From Anaerolineales bacterium (lineage in GTDB: Bacteria > Chloroflexota > Anaerolineae > Anaerolineales > Villigracilaceae), in contig JABFSL010000022.1 in assembly GCA_013140605.1 (NCBI GenBank), positions 47,022-111,021 on the forward strand: 64,000 nucleotides of DNA, written 5' to 3'. Position 1 is the first letter of the stretch. Each line of letters starts with the position of its first letter. Shown piece after piece: positions 33,142 to 41,090 of the stretch. A program made the position numbers and the translations under genes. The notes under the pieces are model-generated. The model was not told where the DNA came from, searched no databases, and was given only the letters and a program-made list of their open reading frames with translations.

Positions 33142-33801
33142 TTACTTCTCTAGTTTTTTATTTTCAATAAAATTTATTGTTATTTTTCCGCTTTTGTATT
33201 CATCCTTATCACTGGCGATATAATATTTAATGACTATTTCCTCTGGAAGTAAAGCAGTCTCAGTAAATTCAATTTTTCCAAGATTAATAAACGGAGCATT
33301 AGGAAAAGAGATTAAGTGTGAAGCGCTAGTGAATATGAATTTCTGGAAATCGCCTTGATGTGAACCTTTCCAGTCTAGATTTGGATTAGTCATTTTTGTT
33401 CTACCGATTTCTGTTGGTATTTCAAGTGTTATTTGATAGTGAATCGAAGGAGCAGTACCTTTGTTGCTGAGAACAATGGACGGGGAATAAAAATTTGCTG
33501 ACATAGGGCGGTTATCTGAATATGTTTTATTCATTCCGGTGGGAATTTCCCATCCAATATTAAAATCTGCATGTTCTTGTGATTTCCTTAATTCGTAAAG
33601 AGTATAGTAAAAAGCAAAAATAGCAAACGGAATTAAGCATAAGTCTGTTAGAAATTGTCCTAAAGAGAAAATATCACCCCAACTTCCGCTCTCCTGCCTT
33701 ATGAGTAAAGTTCCTGCGGGAATCAGAGTAATGCAAATGAAGCAGTAAAATCCGAATATAAGGAGAATAATACTTCTGTATGTCGCTTTATTTTTCTTCA
33801 T
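33142..33801 (-). CDS. Two-helix membrane protein of unknown function
   Basis: 219 residues from ATG 33799-33801 (MKKNKATYR); a further ATG 8 codons upstream overlaps the next gene more. Two membrane helices (about residues 12-32 and 45-68) with LIPAGTLLIRQ between, then a ~150-residue soluble beta-rich domain containing HYQITLEIPTEIG and VIKYYIASDKDEYKSG. AT-rich composition unlike its neighbours suggests recent acquisition. It starts 1 base after the MazG-like gene stop. Not recognised. Confidence 0.6.
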   Translation of the reverse strand: MKKNKATYRSIILLIFGFYCFICITLIPAGTLLIRQESGSWGDIFSLGQFLTDLCLIPFAIFAFYYTLYELRKSQEHADFNIGWEIPTGMNKTYSDNRPMSANFYSPSIVLSNKGTAPSIHYQITLEIPTEIGRTKMTNPNLDWKGSHQGDFQKFIFTSASHLISFPNAPFINLGKIEFTETALLPEEIVIKYYIASDKDEYKSGKITINFIENKKLEK

Positions 33802-33802
33802 A

Positions 33803-34129
33803 CTAACCCTTGTTTTTTTCAACATCCCAAGTTCTCGTCTTATTCATTTCTATTTTCTTCAAGACAACTTCTTCAAGATCAATTCCAGAAACAGAAGCCA
33901 ATTGTAAAAGATACAAAGTTACATCCGCCAGTTCGCTGCCCAATTCATTAATGTCTTTGATCTCATCGCCGAATTGAAAATGTTCAAGTATCTCAGCCGC
34001 TTCAATGGATAGCGACACGGCCAGGTTGCGTGGAGTCTGCGGGCGTTTGGTATCTTTCTCATACCAGCCTTTGGATTTTACCAACTCGTGCATTCTTTCT
34101 GTTAGATCGGCAATTGTTAATTTTTCCAT
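33803..34129 (-). CDS. MazG-like nucleotide pyrophosphohydrolase
   Basis: 108 residues from ATG 34127-34129 (MEKLTIADLTERM), with AGGTG ahead; the longer frame adds 11 unlikely residues. An all-alpha NTP-PPase: SLSIEAAEILEHFQ supplies the first metal Glu residues, and ELADVTLYLLQLASVSGIDL holds the second (ExxD). Family members (MazG, RS21-C6) hydrolyse non-canonical or excess (d)NTPs to NMP and pyrophosphate. Possible housecleaning role. It may share a leader containing a terminator-like hairpin. Confidence 0.85.
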   Translation of the reverse strand: MEKLTIADLTERMHELVKSKGWYEKDTKRPQTPRNLAVSLSIEAAEILEHFQFGDEIKDINELGSELADVTLYLLQLASVSGIDLEEVVLKKIEMNKTRTWDVEKNKG

Positions 34130-34148
34130 CGCGCACCTGTCAAAAGAA

Positions 34149-34177
34149 AAACGGCTCGCCAAATCTGGGAGCCGTTT
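34149..34177 (-). terminator. Terminator-like hairpin upstream of the MazG-like gene
   Basis: 9-bp stem AAACGGCTC / GAGCCGTTT (34149-34157, 34169-34177) followed on the minus strand by TTTTCTTTT and then the MazG ribosome site. Nothing annotated on the minus strand to its right would need it: a leader attenuator or small RNA is possible. Confidence 0.55.
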
Positions 34178-34282
34178 GAACGCACTGAATCGAACCTAGC
34201 CAGACTTGGTAGTTTTATATATTTGAGGCGACGGGTTCGGGTTCATTAACATGTCCGCGATTATAAGGGTAAAATTGATTTT

Positions 34283-35542
34283 ATGCAAAAGGACTTGCTC
34301 CGCCTCATGCGTGACCCGAACCTGCTCCCGTCCGAAAAGCAGACTCTACTCTCAGACATTGCCGCCCAAGCCGCCGCAATGGACATGCCCTGCTATATCG
34401 TCGGCGGTTTCGTGCGCGACCTTTTGCTAAACAAACCTGTCAACGATCTCGATGTCATCGTCGAAGGCGACGCGATTAAACTCGGCCAAGAACTTGTCAA
34501 AAAATATGGTGGCAAACTTACAACACATCAAAAATTCCACACAGCAATTTGGTACTTACCTTCAACCTTCACGCGAAGCGTTCATCCTTCATCCTTGGAT
34601 TTAATCACCGCCCGCAAAGAGACCTATCAACACCCTGGCGCTTTGCCAGCCATAAAACCATCAACGATAGATGATGATCTTCGCCGCCGCGATTTCACTA
34701 TTAACGCAATGGCTGTCCGCTTGGATGGTGACCATTTCGGTGAATTGCTTGATCCGCTAAATGGACAGGCCGATCTCGAAAAAGGAATTGTCCGTGTTTT
34801 ACATCCACGCTCGTTTATGGATGATCCTACTCGAATCTTCCGCGCCATCCGCTACGAAGGCCGTTACTCCTTCGCCCTTGAGTCTTCAACTCTAAACTTA
34901 ATTAATCCAGAAGCGCTTGCGGTAATTACAAGATTAAGCGGCGAACGCATCCGCCACGAATTGGATCTGATCTTTGAAGAAGAAAACTCATCTCGAATGA
35001 TCCTGCGTGCGGGCAGCCTGGGTATATTTGAAAGGATTCACCCCGACCTGCCGATGTTTGATCCCGCTTATTCAGATTATCTTAATATGGATCCGATATT
35101 GGATATTCCCACCAGCCGAACCGCAATGGGATATATGCTTTGGCTGATGGATTTAATGGAAGCTGGAATTATGTCTATTGCAGAGCGCCTGGACTTCACC
35201 TCCGATTTGAGATATTCAGTTTGGGCTGTATCCCAATTAAAGAAAAGCCTGCCTTTTCTTGTGAATTCAAAGCCAAGTGTGTGGACCTATGCGCTTGAAA
35301 AATTGCCAGAGCTTTCGGTCTATGTTGTCTATCTGGTCTCGCGCGAAAAGGCACTCCTGGATTATCTTTCAATGTGGCGACATGTAAAACCACATACAAC
35401 AGGCAATGACCTGAAAGCGCGCGGACTTCCATCTGGTCCGCGCTTCGGCGAAGTGTTATCTCAACTCCGCGCCGCATGGCTGGATGGGGAAGTAAGTAGC
35501 GAAGATGAAGAGGGCCAGTTATTGATTAAACTTTTAAAGTAA
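34283..35542 (+). CDS. CCA tRNA nucleotidyltransferase / poly(A) polymerase family
   Basis: 419 residues. The N-terminal nucleotidyltransferase has GGFVRDLLLNKPVNDLDVIV, whose two Asp residues bind metal, and the RRDFTINAMAVRL motif. GDPRRIFRAIRYEGR-like DDPTRIFRAIRYE follows; the middle and C-terminal helical domains vary. Adds CCA to tRNA 3' ends or poly(A) tails; the two cannot be told apart here, and no HD domain is seen. The segment ~93-104 (PSTFTRSVHPSSL) may be a repeat-derived insertion. Confidence 0.88.
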   Translation: MQKDLLRLMRDPNLLPSEKQTLLSDIAAQAAAMDMPCYIVGGFVRDLLLNKPVNDLDVIVEGDAIKLGQELVKKYGGKLTTHQKFHTAIWYLPSTFTRSVHPSSLDLITARKETYQHPGALPAIKPSTIDDDLRRRDFTINAMAVRLDGDHFGELLDPLNGQADLEKGIVRVLHPRSFMDDPTRIFRAIRYEGRYSFALESSTLNLINPEALAVITRLSGERIRHELDLIFEEENSSRMILRAGSLGIFERIHPDLPMFDPAYSDYLNMDPILDIPTSRTAMGYMLWLMDLMEAGIMSIAERLDFTSDLRYSVWAVSQLKKSLPFLVNSKPSVWTYALEKLPELSVYVVYLVSREKALLDYLSMWRHVKPHTTGNDLKARGLPSGPRFGEVLSQLRAAWLDGEVSSEDEEGQLLIKLLK

Positions 35543-35612
35543 TGACTAGGAAGTAAAATAGTTGTACAAAGTCGGAAGATTAAAATACTAGTGTTTTGTG
35601 AAAGGAATGATC

Positions 35613-36425
35613 ATGGTGGATGTAAATCTTGTGGCATCTTGGATTGTAGACTGTGAAAAAGTTAGATTTGTATCTAGCGAATATACTAAGGATAGTATGC
35701 TCGAAAAAGTAGCTTCCTTAAAGAATTTAATCGAGCGAATTAATAAACAAAAAGACAATTTACGAGAAATGGGATTGACCATAGAAGATTTTGAGGCTTC
35801 TGGACAAAGTTTTGTTAGTAGCCTTAAAGAGTTTGTTGACACAAATGGAAAGTCTGAAGAAGCATCAACGTTCCTTATAAGAAACCAAGTCAGTCTGCTT
35901 TCTATTCTAAAAACATGGCATGACCAGTTGTACACAAGAAGTACCAGTGTTGGAGCGAATGCATATGAAAAAATAAAGCTGACCGATCAGGCCTTTATTG
36001 TGCATGGCCATAACGAGGCATTGAAAGAATCCGTTGCAAGGTTTATAGAACGACTTGGCATAAAAGCTATCATATTACATGAACAACCTAATTCAGGAAT
36101 GACAATTATTGAGAAATTTGAAGCACACTCGAGCGTAGGTTTTGCAATAATATTATTAACCGCAGATGATATTGGTGGTTCTGTTCTTAAAAAGGATAAC
36201 CTACATACAAGAGCACGTCAGAACGTGATTTTTGAACTTGGTTATTTTTTTGGCAAACTCGGACGAAATCGAGTTTGCGCAATTTATGAAGATGGCGTTG
36301 AGCTACCATCAGATATAAACGGCGTTGTGTATTTGCCACTTGACAGTGCAGGGGCGTGGAAATTTCGGCTTGCTAAAGAAATTAAGCATGCTGGGATGTC
36401 GGTTGACTTAAATAAAGCTGTATAG
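35613..36425 (+). CDS. TIR-like nucleotide-binding protein (PF10137-type)
   Basis: 270 residues from ATG 35613 (AAGGA 6 bases ahead); an upstream GTG at 35598 is less likely. Residues 1-115 are a charged helical region of unknown type. Residues ~127-260 form a CAP12/PCTIR TIR-like domain: QAFIVHGHNEALKESVARFI, NSGMTIIEKFE, LLTADDIGG, and ARQNVIFELGYFFGKLG containing the candidate catalytic Glu (E208). Such domains degrade NAD+ as effectors of cyclic-nucleotide antiphage systems in other bacteria; here no cyclase or other defence gene is adjacent. AT-rich relative to both neighbours, suggesting transfer. Confidence 0.8.
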   Translation: MVDVNLVASWIVDCEKVRFVSSEYTKDSMLEKVASLKNLIERINKQKDNLREMGLTIEDFEASGQSFVSSLKEFVDTNGKSEEASTFLIRNQVSLLSILKTWHDQLYTRSTSVGANAYEKIKLTDQAFIVHGHNEALKESVARFIERLGIKAIILHEQPNSGMTIIEKFEAHSSVGFAIILLTADDIGGSVLKKDNLHTRARQNVIFELGYFFGKLGRNRVCAIYEDGVELPSDINGVVYLPLDSAGAWKFRLAKEIKHAGMSVDLNKAV

Positions 36426-36431
36426 GTTTAG

Positions 36432-37196
36432 ATGAACCTCCAACCCTACCTTGAATTTGCGACTTCCCTTGCCTACAACGCGGGGAAGATTACTTTAAGA
36501 TACTTCAACACAGGCGTGCAGCCTGAATTTAAAGAAAATAACGATCCTGTTACCATTGCAGATCGTGAAGCAGAAACTTATATCCGCGCGGAGATAGAGC
36601 ATACTTTTCCCAGCCATGCAATCGTGGGGGAGGAGTATGGTGAAAATGCCAACGGGCATTCCTTCCGCTGGATCATTGACCCGATAGATGGAACCATCTC
36701 GTTCATTCGCGGCGTGCCTTTGTATGGTGTTTTGATCGGCTTGGAGATAGAGGGTATCGTGAGAGTAGGCGCGGCATATTTCCCGCCATTGGATGAAATG
36801 CTGTACGCGGCAGACGGCGCTGGTTGCTGGTGGAATGGACGAAGGGCACGAGTCTCCGCTGTGAGTTCTCTTTCAGACGCCTGCGTGGTCAGTTCCGATT
36901 TTCAACATCTCACCGCAAAAATGCCAGATGTTGTGGAGCGTTTTAAAAATAAGAAATCACTCATGCGTACCTGGGCAGATGCGTATGGATATTTACTTGT
37001 TGCAACTGGCCGCGCTGAAGTGGCGTTGGATCCGCGTTTGGATGTGTATGACTGCGGGCCGTATCCAGTCATCTTTCGAGAGGCGGGAGGATTCTTCGGT
37101 TCGTGGAGCGGCGAAGAGGGTCACACTCACGGGGAGGGAATTGCCTGTAACGCCGCACTCAAGCCCGAGGTTATGGAATTGATGCGCGGTTCCTGA
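36432..37196 (+). CDS. Inositol-phosphatase family protein (histidinol-phosphatase-like)
   Basis: 254 residues. Li-sensitive/inositol monophosphatase fold with metal-binding motifs GEEYGEN, WIIDPIDGTISFIRG (DPxDGT) and the C-terminal WADAYGYLLVATGRAEV, DPRLDVYDCGPYPVIFREAG. Family members hydrolyse inositol-1-phosphate, histidinol phosphate (HisN type) or PAP. The WADAYGY sequence is typical of the HisN-like group. Starts 6 bases after the TIR gene; the functional link, if any, is unknown. Confidence 0.88.
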   Translation: MNLQPYLEFATSLAYNAGKITLRYFNTGVQPEFKENNDPVTIADREAETYIRAEIEHTFPSHAIVGEEYGENANGHSFRWIIDPIDGTISFIRGVPLYGVLIGLEIEGIVRVGAAYFPPLDEMLYAADGAGCWWNGRRARVSAVSSLSDACVVSSDFQHLTAKMPDVVERFKNKKSLMRTWADAYGYLLVATGRAEVALDPRLDVYDCGPYPVIFREAGGFFGSWSGEEGHTHGEGIACNAALKPEVMELMRGS

Positions 37197-37257
37197 TCCG
37201 TAATTTCCTGTACTGCGAGTCAATCCTAATATATAATGTCGGCACTGGATAAATAAG

Positions 37258-37851
37258 ATGACAGATAAAAAGGCGGATAATCAACGATTGCCCTATCGAC
37301 TTAAAGAGCCGTTCCTGACGACCACGGAGCTGGCTCTTTTTCGCGTTTTAAATCAAATGGCTGACGGCCGTTATTTGATCTGTCCCAAAGTTGCGTTGAA
37401 CGATCTTTTTTATATCGTGCGCCCCAACGAGAATGTGCATTTCTTCAACAAGTTTTTTCGCAAGCACGTTGACTTTTTGATGTGCGATCCGCAAACATTG
37501 GCGCCTGTGTTTGGGGTTGAGATTCTGCGCCCGATCTCAAAAAATGAGGCGCGTGAATTCGATAAATTCATGGATGAATTATTTACAGATGCGGGACTGC
37601 CTCTGGTGCATGTGCCTTCCAGTGAGAAGTATCAACTTTCTGATATCGTGTCGCTTTTCCAAATGGCAATGATGAAAATTGAAGATACAGTGGCTTCACG
37701 TGTAGGCCGTGACACCGATTCTGTTCCGCAGTGCCCTGTCTGTGGAAAGATGATGGTGTTGCGAATCCGCCGCACTGGAACGAATTCAGGGAAGAAATAT
37801 TATGGGTGCATGGATAATCCGCGCTGCGCGGGTTTGGTTTCAATAGATTGA
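37258..37851 (+). CDS. DUF2726 protein with a topoisomerase-type zinc finger
   Basis: 197 residues. Residues ~18-135 match DUF2726, which belongs to the nuclease-like (PD-D/ExK-type) fold: LTTTELALFRVLNQ, NKFFRKHVDFLMCDPQTLAP. The C-terminal ~45 residues are a C4 zinc finger like that of DNA topoisomerase I (QCPVCGKMMVLRIRR ... YYGCMDNPRCAGLV). The family is often found with DNA-processing genes. Whether it cuts DNA is unknown. Confidence 0.8.
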   Translation: MTDKKADNQRLPYRLKEPFLTTTELALFRVLNQMADGRYLICPKVALNDLFYIVRPNENVHFFNKFFRKHVDFLMCDPQTLAPVFGVEILRPISKNEAREFDKFMDELFTDAGLPLVHVPSSEKYQLSDIVSLFQMAMMKIEDTVASRVGRDTDSVPQCPVCGKMMVLRIRRTGTNSGKKYYGCMDNPRCAGLVSID

Positions 37852-37860
37852 AAACATAAT

Positions 37861-38065
37861 TAACCCCAAATTTAATTCCCTGGCACCGCCCGCCACATCG
37901 GCTTCGCTTCGCGACGCGATGCGAAGGGCAGGTGTGGACGCAGATGAACGCTGATTTTCGCTGATCAAAAGCAGAATCAGCGTTTTCTGCGTTTATCTGC
38001 GTCCCAATTGCCTTTAAAAACATACTCACCCGCGAAAGGTTAATTTCGGGGTGAGTATGTTTTTT
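37861..38065 (-). repeat. MITE-like intergenic element, copy B
   Basis: Reverse-oriented relative of 20164-20313: end ACTCACCCCGAAATTAACC, GGGACGCAGATAAACGC, then GGCGGGCGGTGCCAGGGAA and TTAAATTTGGGGTTA. It is ~50 bases longer in the middle. It contains a hairpin (arms ~38016-38031 and 38049-38064) that overlaps the SDR stop codon and can terminate that gene. Confidence 0.75.
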
Positions 38066-38966
38066 AGAAGTGTCTTGCGAGTTCAGACGCGTATTGTTTT
38101 CCGACTGTGGATTTGTGTTCTTCCAGCCAGTTCCGCAAACTCGTTTTGCAGCGCGGGGATTCTTTTGAGATCAAAAGATTTGCCATTAAGCCATCCACTT
38201 CTTCGGGGGTGAGCATTACATCGTTGACGAAGACGCTCATGAATTGCGCGGCAAGCAGTGCAAGGCGCGGCGGGAAGGGGATCAGCAATCGTTGTTTGCC
38301 GACATTTTGACCGATCAATTCCACCAATTCCTTGAAGCTGAATTCATCCGGGCCGACCGCATCCCAAATGTAGCTGTCTTTTGCATAAACTGATTCAACA
38401 GCAAGCTTGGCAAGATCGCCCACATAGACGGGGGATAGTTTGTAAGAGCCATTACCTGGCAAGCCGAAGATCGGCAGGCTTCTCAAGAGCCACGCGATAT
38501 TGTTGATGAGAATATCCTCCTTGCCAAACAACACGGTTGGACGAAGGATGGCATAGCTCATGCCCGAGTCGACCACGGCTTTTTCGTTGGCGGCCTTTCC
38601 CCAGAAATACGGCAAATGCGAATCTGCGGATGGGTTGGTAATGCTGATGTGGACAATCCGTTTCACACCTGCTTTTTCGGCGGCGTTGACTAAAACTTTT
38701 GTGTTCTCAACTGCTTTTGGTTGAGTGTTGCTGCCTTTATCAAAACGGATCCAATAGGTGTTGACCAATACATCCGCGCCGCGTAAATTATTGACCAGCT
38801 CTTCTCCGTTTGCGAAATTCAGTGGCAATGCTTTTACTTTTCCGTTGAACGGATCAGGTCGGTTGGGATGATTGGTCAGTGTATAAACTTCCTCGCCGCG
38901 TTCGAGCAGGCGTTTGGCAATATATTTTCCTGAATAACTAAAAGCACCTGTGACTGCGATTCTCAT
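38064..38966 (-). CDS. NAD(P)-binding atypical SDR / NmrA-like protein
   Basis: 300 residues. Begins with the dinucleotide motif AVTGAFSYSGKYIAKRLL; the YxxxK catalytic pair of classic SDRs is not obvious, as in NmrA or NDUFA9-like members (YFWGKAANEKAVVDSGMSYA). AILRPTVLFGKEDILINNIAW is typical of NDUFA9-like/UDP-sugar-like proteins. It shares a 4-base TGA/ATG overlap with the upstream three-helix membrane gene, so they are translationally coupled. It may handle a quinone or act as a redox sensor; not known. Confidence 0.82.
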   Translation of the reverse strand: MRIAVTGAFSYSGKYIAKRLLERGEEVYTLTNHPNRPDPFNGKVKALPLNFANGEELVNNLRGADVLVNTYWIRFDKGSNTQPKAVENTKVLVNAAEKAGVKRIVHISITNPSADSHLPYFWGKAANEKAVVDSGMSYAILRPTVLFGKEDILINNIAWLLRSLPIFGLPGNGSYKLSPVYVGDLAKLAVESVYAKDSYIWDAVGPDEFSFKELVELIGQNVGKQRLLIPFPPRLALLAAQFMSVFVNDVMLTPEEVDGLMANLLISKESPRCKTSLRNWLEEHKSTVGKQYASELARHF

Positions 38967-39310
38967 TTTGACTCCTTTGCCCGTGGGGCAAACAATGCGA
39001 AGATCGAAACGATAAAACCAACGGCCATCAGCGCGAACATGAAACCGAAGAGATTTCCGCTGGTGCGCCTTGTCAGTTCAAAGAATAATTCTTCAGCATT
39101 GAGCGCTTGAGGTTGATACATCAAGCTGATGAGGAGTGGAAAACCGACAAGTAGTATGTTGGAGAAAACGGTCCAGAATTGCGCGCGTTCTTCCGTGCCG
39201 CACAGGTCAATAAGGATACGGTTCAGGTAAGGCCGCAAGATTCGAAAGGTCAACGCGCAAATGATGAAGGTTAAAGTTACTTCAATTGCGAAAGCGAATA
39301 TTGTATTCAT
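38963..39310 (-). CDS. Small three-helix membrane protein
   Basis: 115 residues with hydrophobic helices at ~4-24, ~47-63 and ~88-110 and a charged C-terminus (APRAKESK). Not recognised. Overlaps the SDR gene downstream by 4 bases. Together with it and the GbsR/MarR-like regulator upstream (separated by a palindromic repeat) it could form an operon. Confidence 0.65.
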   Translation of the reverse strand: MNTIFAFAIEVTLTFIICALTFRILRPYLNRILIDLCGTEERAQFWTVFSNILLVGFPLLISLMYQPQALNAEELFFELTRRTSGNLFGFMFALMAVGFIVSIFALFAPRAKESK

Positions 39311-39330
39311 GGCTGCTCCTTGTTGTGCGT

Positions 39331-39426
39331 GTCGTTGCGAGCCGCCGCTTTTGTTTTTGGCGGCGAAGCAATCTCCAAATTAGTAGGGGATTGCTTCGGG
39401 CGAAAGTGCGTCGCCCTCGCAATGAC
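39331..39426. repeat. GAAGCAATCTC palindromic element, copy 1
   Basis: Ends GTCGTTGCGAG and CTCGCAATGAC, with inner GAAGCAATCTCC / GGGATTGCTTC arms. The same plan occurs at 49799, 54379 and 61637. Confidence 0.9.
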
Positions 39427-39433
39427 ATGGGCT

Positions 39434-39964
39434 TTATTTCAACACAGACAATATCTTCGTAACATTAGTCATTCCAAGACTCTCCAGTTTGATGACGGCT
39501 TTTGTGAGACCATCAATTGCATTGAAGAATTCCTGTAATGCCTGCACACGCTTGTAGACGAATTCCAATTCCGCTTCGTCGCCTGTGACCGTGCCTGCTT
39601 TCAGCTTCTCAAGCGTTTCACTCACCGAGCGGATCGCGCTGTCGAATTCGCTGTTCTGACGCTCTTTTAAGATTGAGCGGATGGATTTGTAGAAATCATC
39701 CTCGGCTTCGTAATAATCTTTGCGGTCGGCCAGTTTGGATGAGCGGTGGACAAGTCCCATGCGCGCCAGGGTGCGGACCTCGGTGCTGATCGCGCCTTTG
39801 GTCAGTCCTGTCGCTTGAACGATCTCATCCAGCGAGAGCGGGGTGGGGGAAAGATACAGCACGGCGAAGATCGCTCCCATGCCTTTGGGAAAACCCCAGA
39901 AACGGCTGATCTGGCTGAGGCCTTCGGTGAAATCCTGTTTGAGTTGGGTGAGTTTAGTGGTCAT
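39434..39964 (-). CDS. GbsR/MarR-family transcriptional regulator
   Basis: 176 residues. The winged helix occupies ~20-95: IFAVLYLSPTPLSLDEI, GLTKGAISTEVRTLARMGLV (recognition helix), and HRSSKLADRKDYYEAEDD (wing). The C-terminal helices (~100-176) dimerise, as in GbsR, which represses choline/betaine genes in Bacillus. A perfect 18-bp palindrome 19 bases before the start suggests autoregulation. Downstream on the same strand, beyond a palindromic element, are the membrane/SDR pair. Confidence 0.85.
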   Translation of the reverse strand: MTTKLTQLKQDFTEGLSQISRFWGFPKGMGAIFAVLYLSPTPLSLDEIVQATGLTKGAISTEVRTLARMGLVHRSSKLADRKDYYEAEDDFYKSIRSILKERQNSEFDSAIRSVSETLEKLKAGTVTGDEAELEFVYKRVQALQEFFNAIDGLTKAVIKLESLGMTNVTKILSVLK

Positions 39965-39982
39965 GACACTATCCTTTAGAAT

Positions 39983-40000
39983 GTTTAGTAATTACTAAAC
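39983..40000. promoter_or_regulatory. Candidate operator for the GbsR/MarR-like regulator
   Basis: Perfect palindrome GTTTAGTAA-TTACTAAAC 19 bases upstream of the regulator's ATG. Symmetry and position fit a dimeric MarR-type protein binding its own promoter. Confidence 0.7.
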
Positions 40001-40036
40001 GCAGTATATGATAAATGAGTTGGAATGTCAAGTATA

Positions 40037-40064
40037 AAAAAGCCGCCAACTCTGGCGGCTTTTT
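40037..40064 (-). terminator. Terminator after the 40098-40640 gene
   Basis: 12-bp stem AAAAAGCCGCCA / TGGCGGCTTTTT (40037-40048, 40053-40064) with a 4-base loop, 34 bases past the stop codon. Its A/T-rich outer ends let it work in either direction. Confidence 0.85.
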
Positions 40065-40097
40065 GGATTCGTTTAAACAGAGTCAGGATAAAGAAAA

Positions 40098-40640
40098 CTA
40101 CGGGAAGTTATGAAACATTTGAAACAACTCTGCACCAGTGATGCCATTTGAATTGATATAAAGTTGGATTGGAACTCGCACGACCACACGATCTATTTCA
40201 GTTTTCTCAAAGGTGAATTCCACAAACCCGTAATTGCCTTGAATTTCTTCGCGGGGGAGTTGGACGATTACTGGCAATACTTGTGACATCCAATTCCCAA
40301 GCGCTTCTTCATTGGTTAAATCGTCAACAGGAATGCGGATATAAAAATCGGTTTCCATCGCGCCAAATGTGGAATGTCCGTCAGCGTAAATGCAATCTTC
40401 GCCAAAGTATTCCGCTCTTGCAATAATGACTGGATCAACGGTGAGAAATGTGGCGCTTAATTTTTCGGTCAACTCTGGCGCGTTGTGATACGCCCACATA
40501 TAGGCGCAGTTACCGTCATTCGAAACGGGCGTATCGGTAACTTCAATTTCTGCTGTGGGCGCGCTTGCAATTTGAACGGCAAAGATCCCCGCAACTGCCG
40601 AAAGGATAATGGCGATCAACCAAATACTAATTCGTTTCAT
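40098..40640 (-). CDS. Secreted or membrane-anchored protein of unknown function
   Basis: 180 residues with an N-terminal hydrophobic helix (ISIWLIAIILSAVAGIFAV) acting as signal or anchor. The rest has scattered Cys (C45 and C82) and Glu/Asp-rich segments (TNEEALGNWMSQVLPVIVQL). No domain recognised. Its own terminator follows. Confidence 0.6.
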   Translation of the reverse strand: MKRISIWLIAIILSAVAGIFAVQIASAPTAEIEVTDTPVSNDGNCAYMWAYHNAPELTEKLSATFLTVDPVIIARAEYFGEDCIYADGHSTFGAMETDFYIRIPVDDLTNEEALGNWMSQVLPVIVQLPREEIQGNYGFVEFTFEKTEIDRVVVRVPIQLYINSNGITGAELFQMFHNFP

Positions 40641-40865
40641 ATTTTTTTTCGTTGTAACTTCTGTTTGGGGCAGGTTTTAGGTGAAAAATATCTCGGCGAA
40701 GAATCTGCTTTTTGAGCGCGAACCAGTCCACAGATTAAGAGAGGAAGCGATAAATTTATCAGGTGGTTTTATTTTACCTTTATTTGTCCAATTCCCGATT
40801 TTCATTTCGTGATGTTAGGATATTCATCACTTGGCTGTCTGTTCCCTCTCAACTATAACCATTTT

Positions 40866-41090
40866 ATGAAACTTTCCGATGCTCCTTTAGGCGTTCAGGT
40901 AAAAATATTTTCCTTTGAAGATCACTCATCCTTGCGTGCCAAATTAAATCAATATGGCATTTATCAGGGAGACTCTTTGCGCGTGATGCGTGTCGCTCCT
41001 CTGGGCGGCCCGTTTTTGGTTGAGGTGAATGGGCGTGAGATCGCGTTGGGCCGTGAGATCGCGGAAAAAATTCTGGTGGTGAACGAATGA
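40866..41090 (+). CDS. feoA: FeoA-type SH3-like protein
   Basis: 74 residues. Start chosen at ATG 40866 (MKLSDAPLGVQVKIFSFEDH), since the upstream in-frame ATG would add a hydrophobic leader foreign to this family. SH3-like fold with GDSLRVMRVAPLGGPFLVEVNGREIAL, the FeoA signature. It partners FeoB in ferrous iron uptake. Overlaps feoB by 4 bases (ATGA), which indicates translational coupling. No convincing iron-box palindrome was found upstream. Confidence 0.9.
   Translation: MKLSDAPLGVQVKIFSFEDHSSLRAKLNQYGIYQGDSLRVMRVAPLGGPFLVEVNGREIALGREIAEKILVVNE

Noticed and set aside
34185..34250. tRNA gene on the minus strand (GGTTCGATTC T-loop)
   Set aside because: The T-stem and acceptor do not pair, and no anticodon arm can be drawn.
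40641..40865. Fur or DtxR box ahead of feoAB
   Set aside because: TTAGGATATTCATCAC was looked at but lacks dyad symmetry; not strong enough to list.
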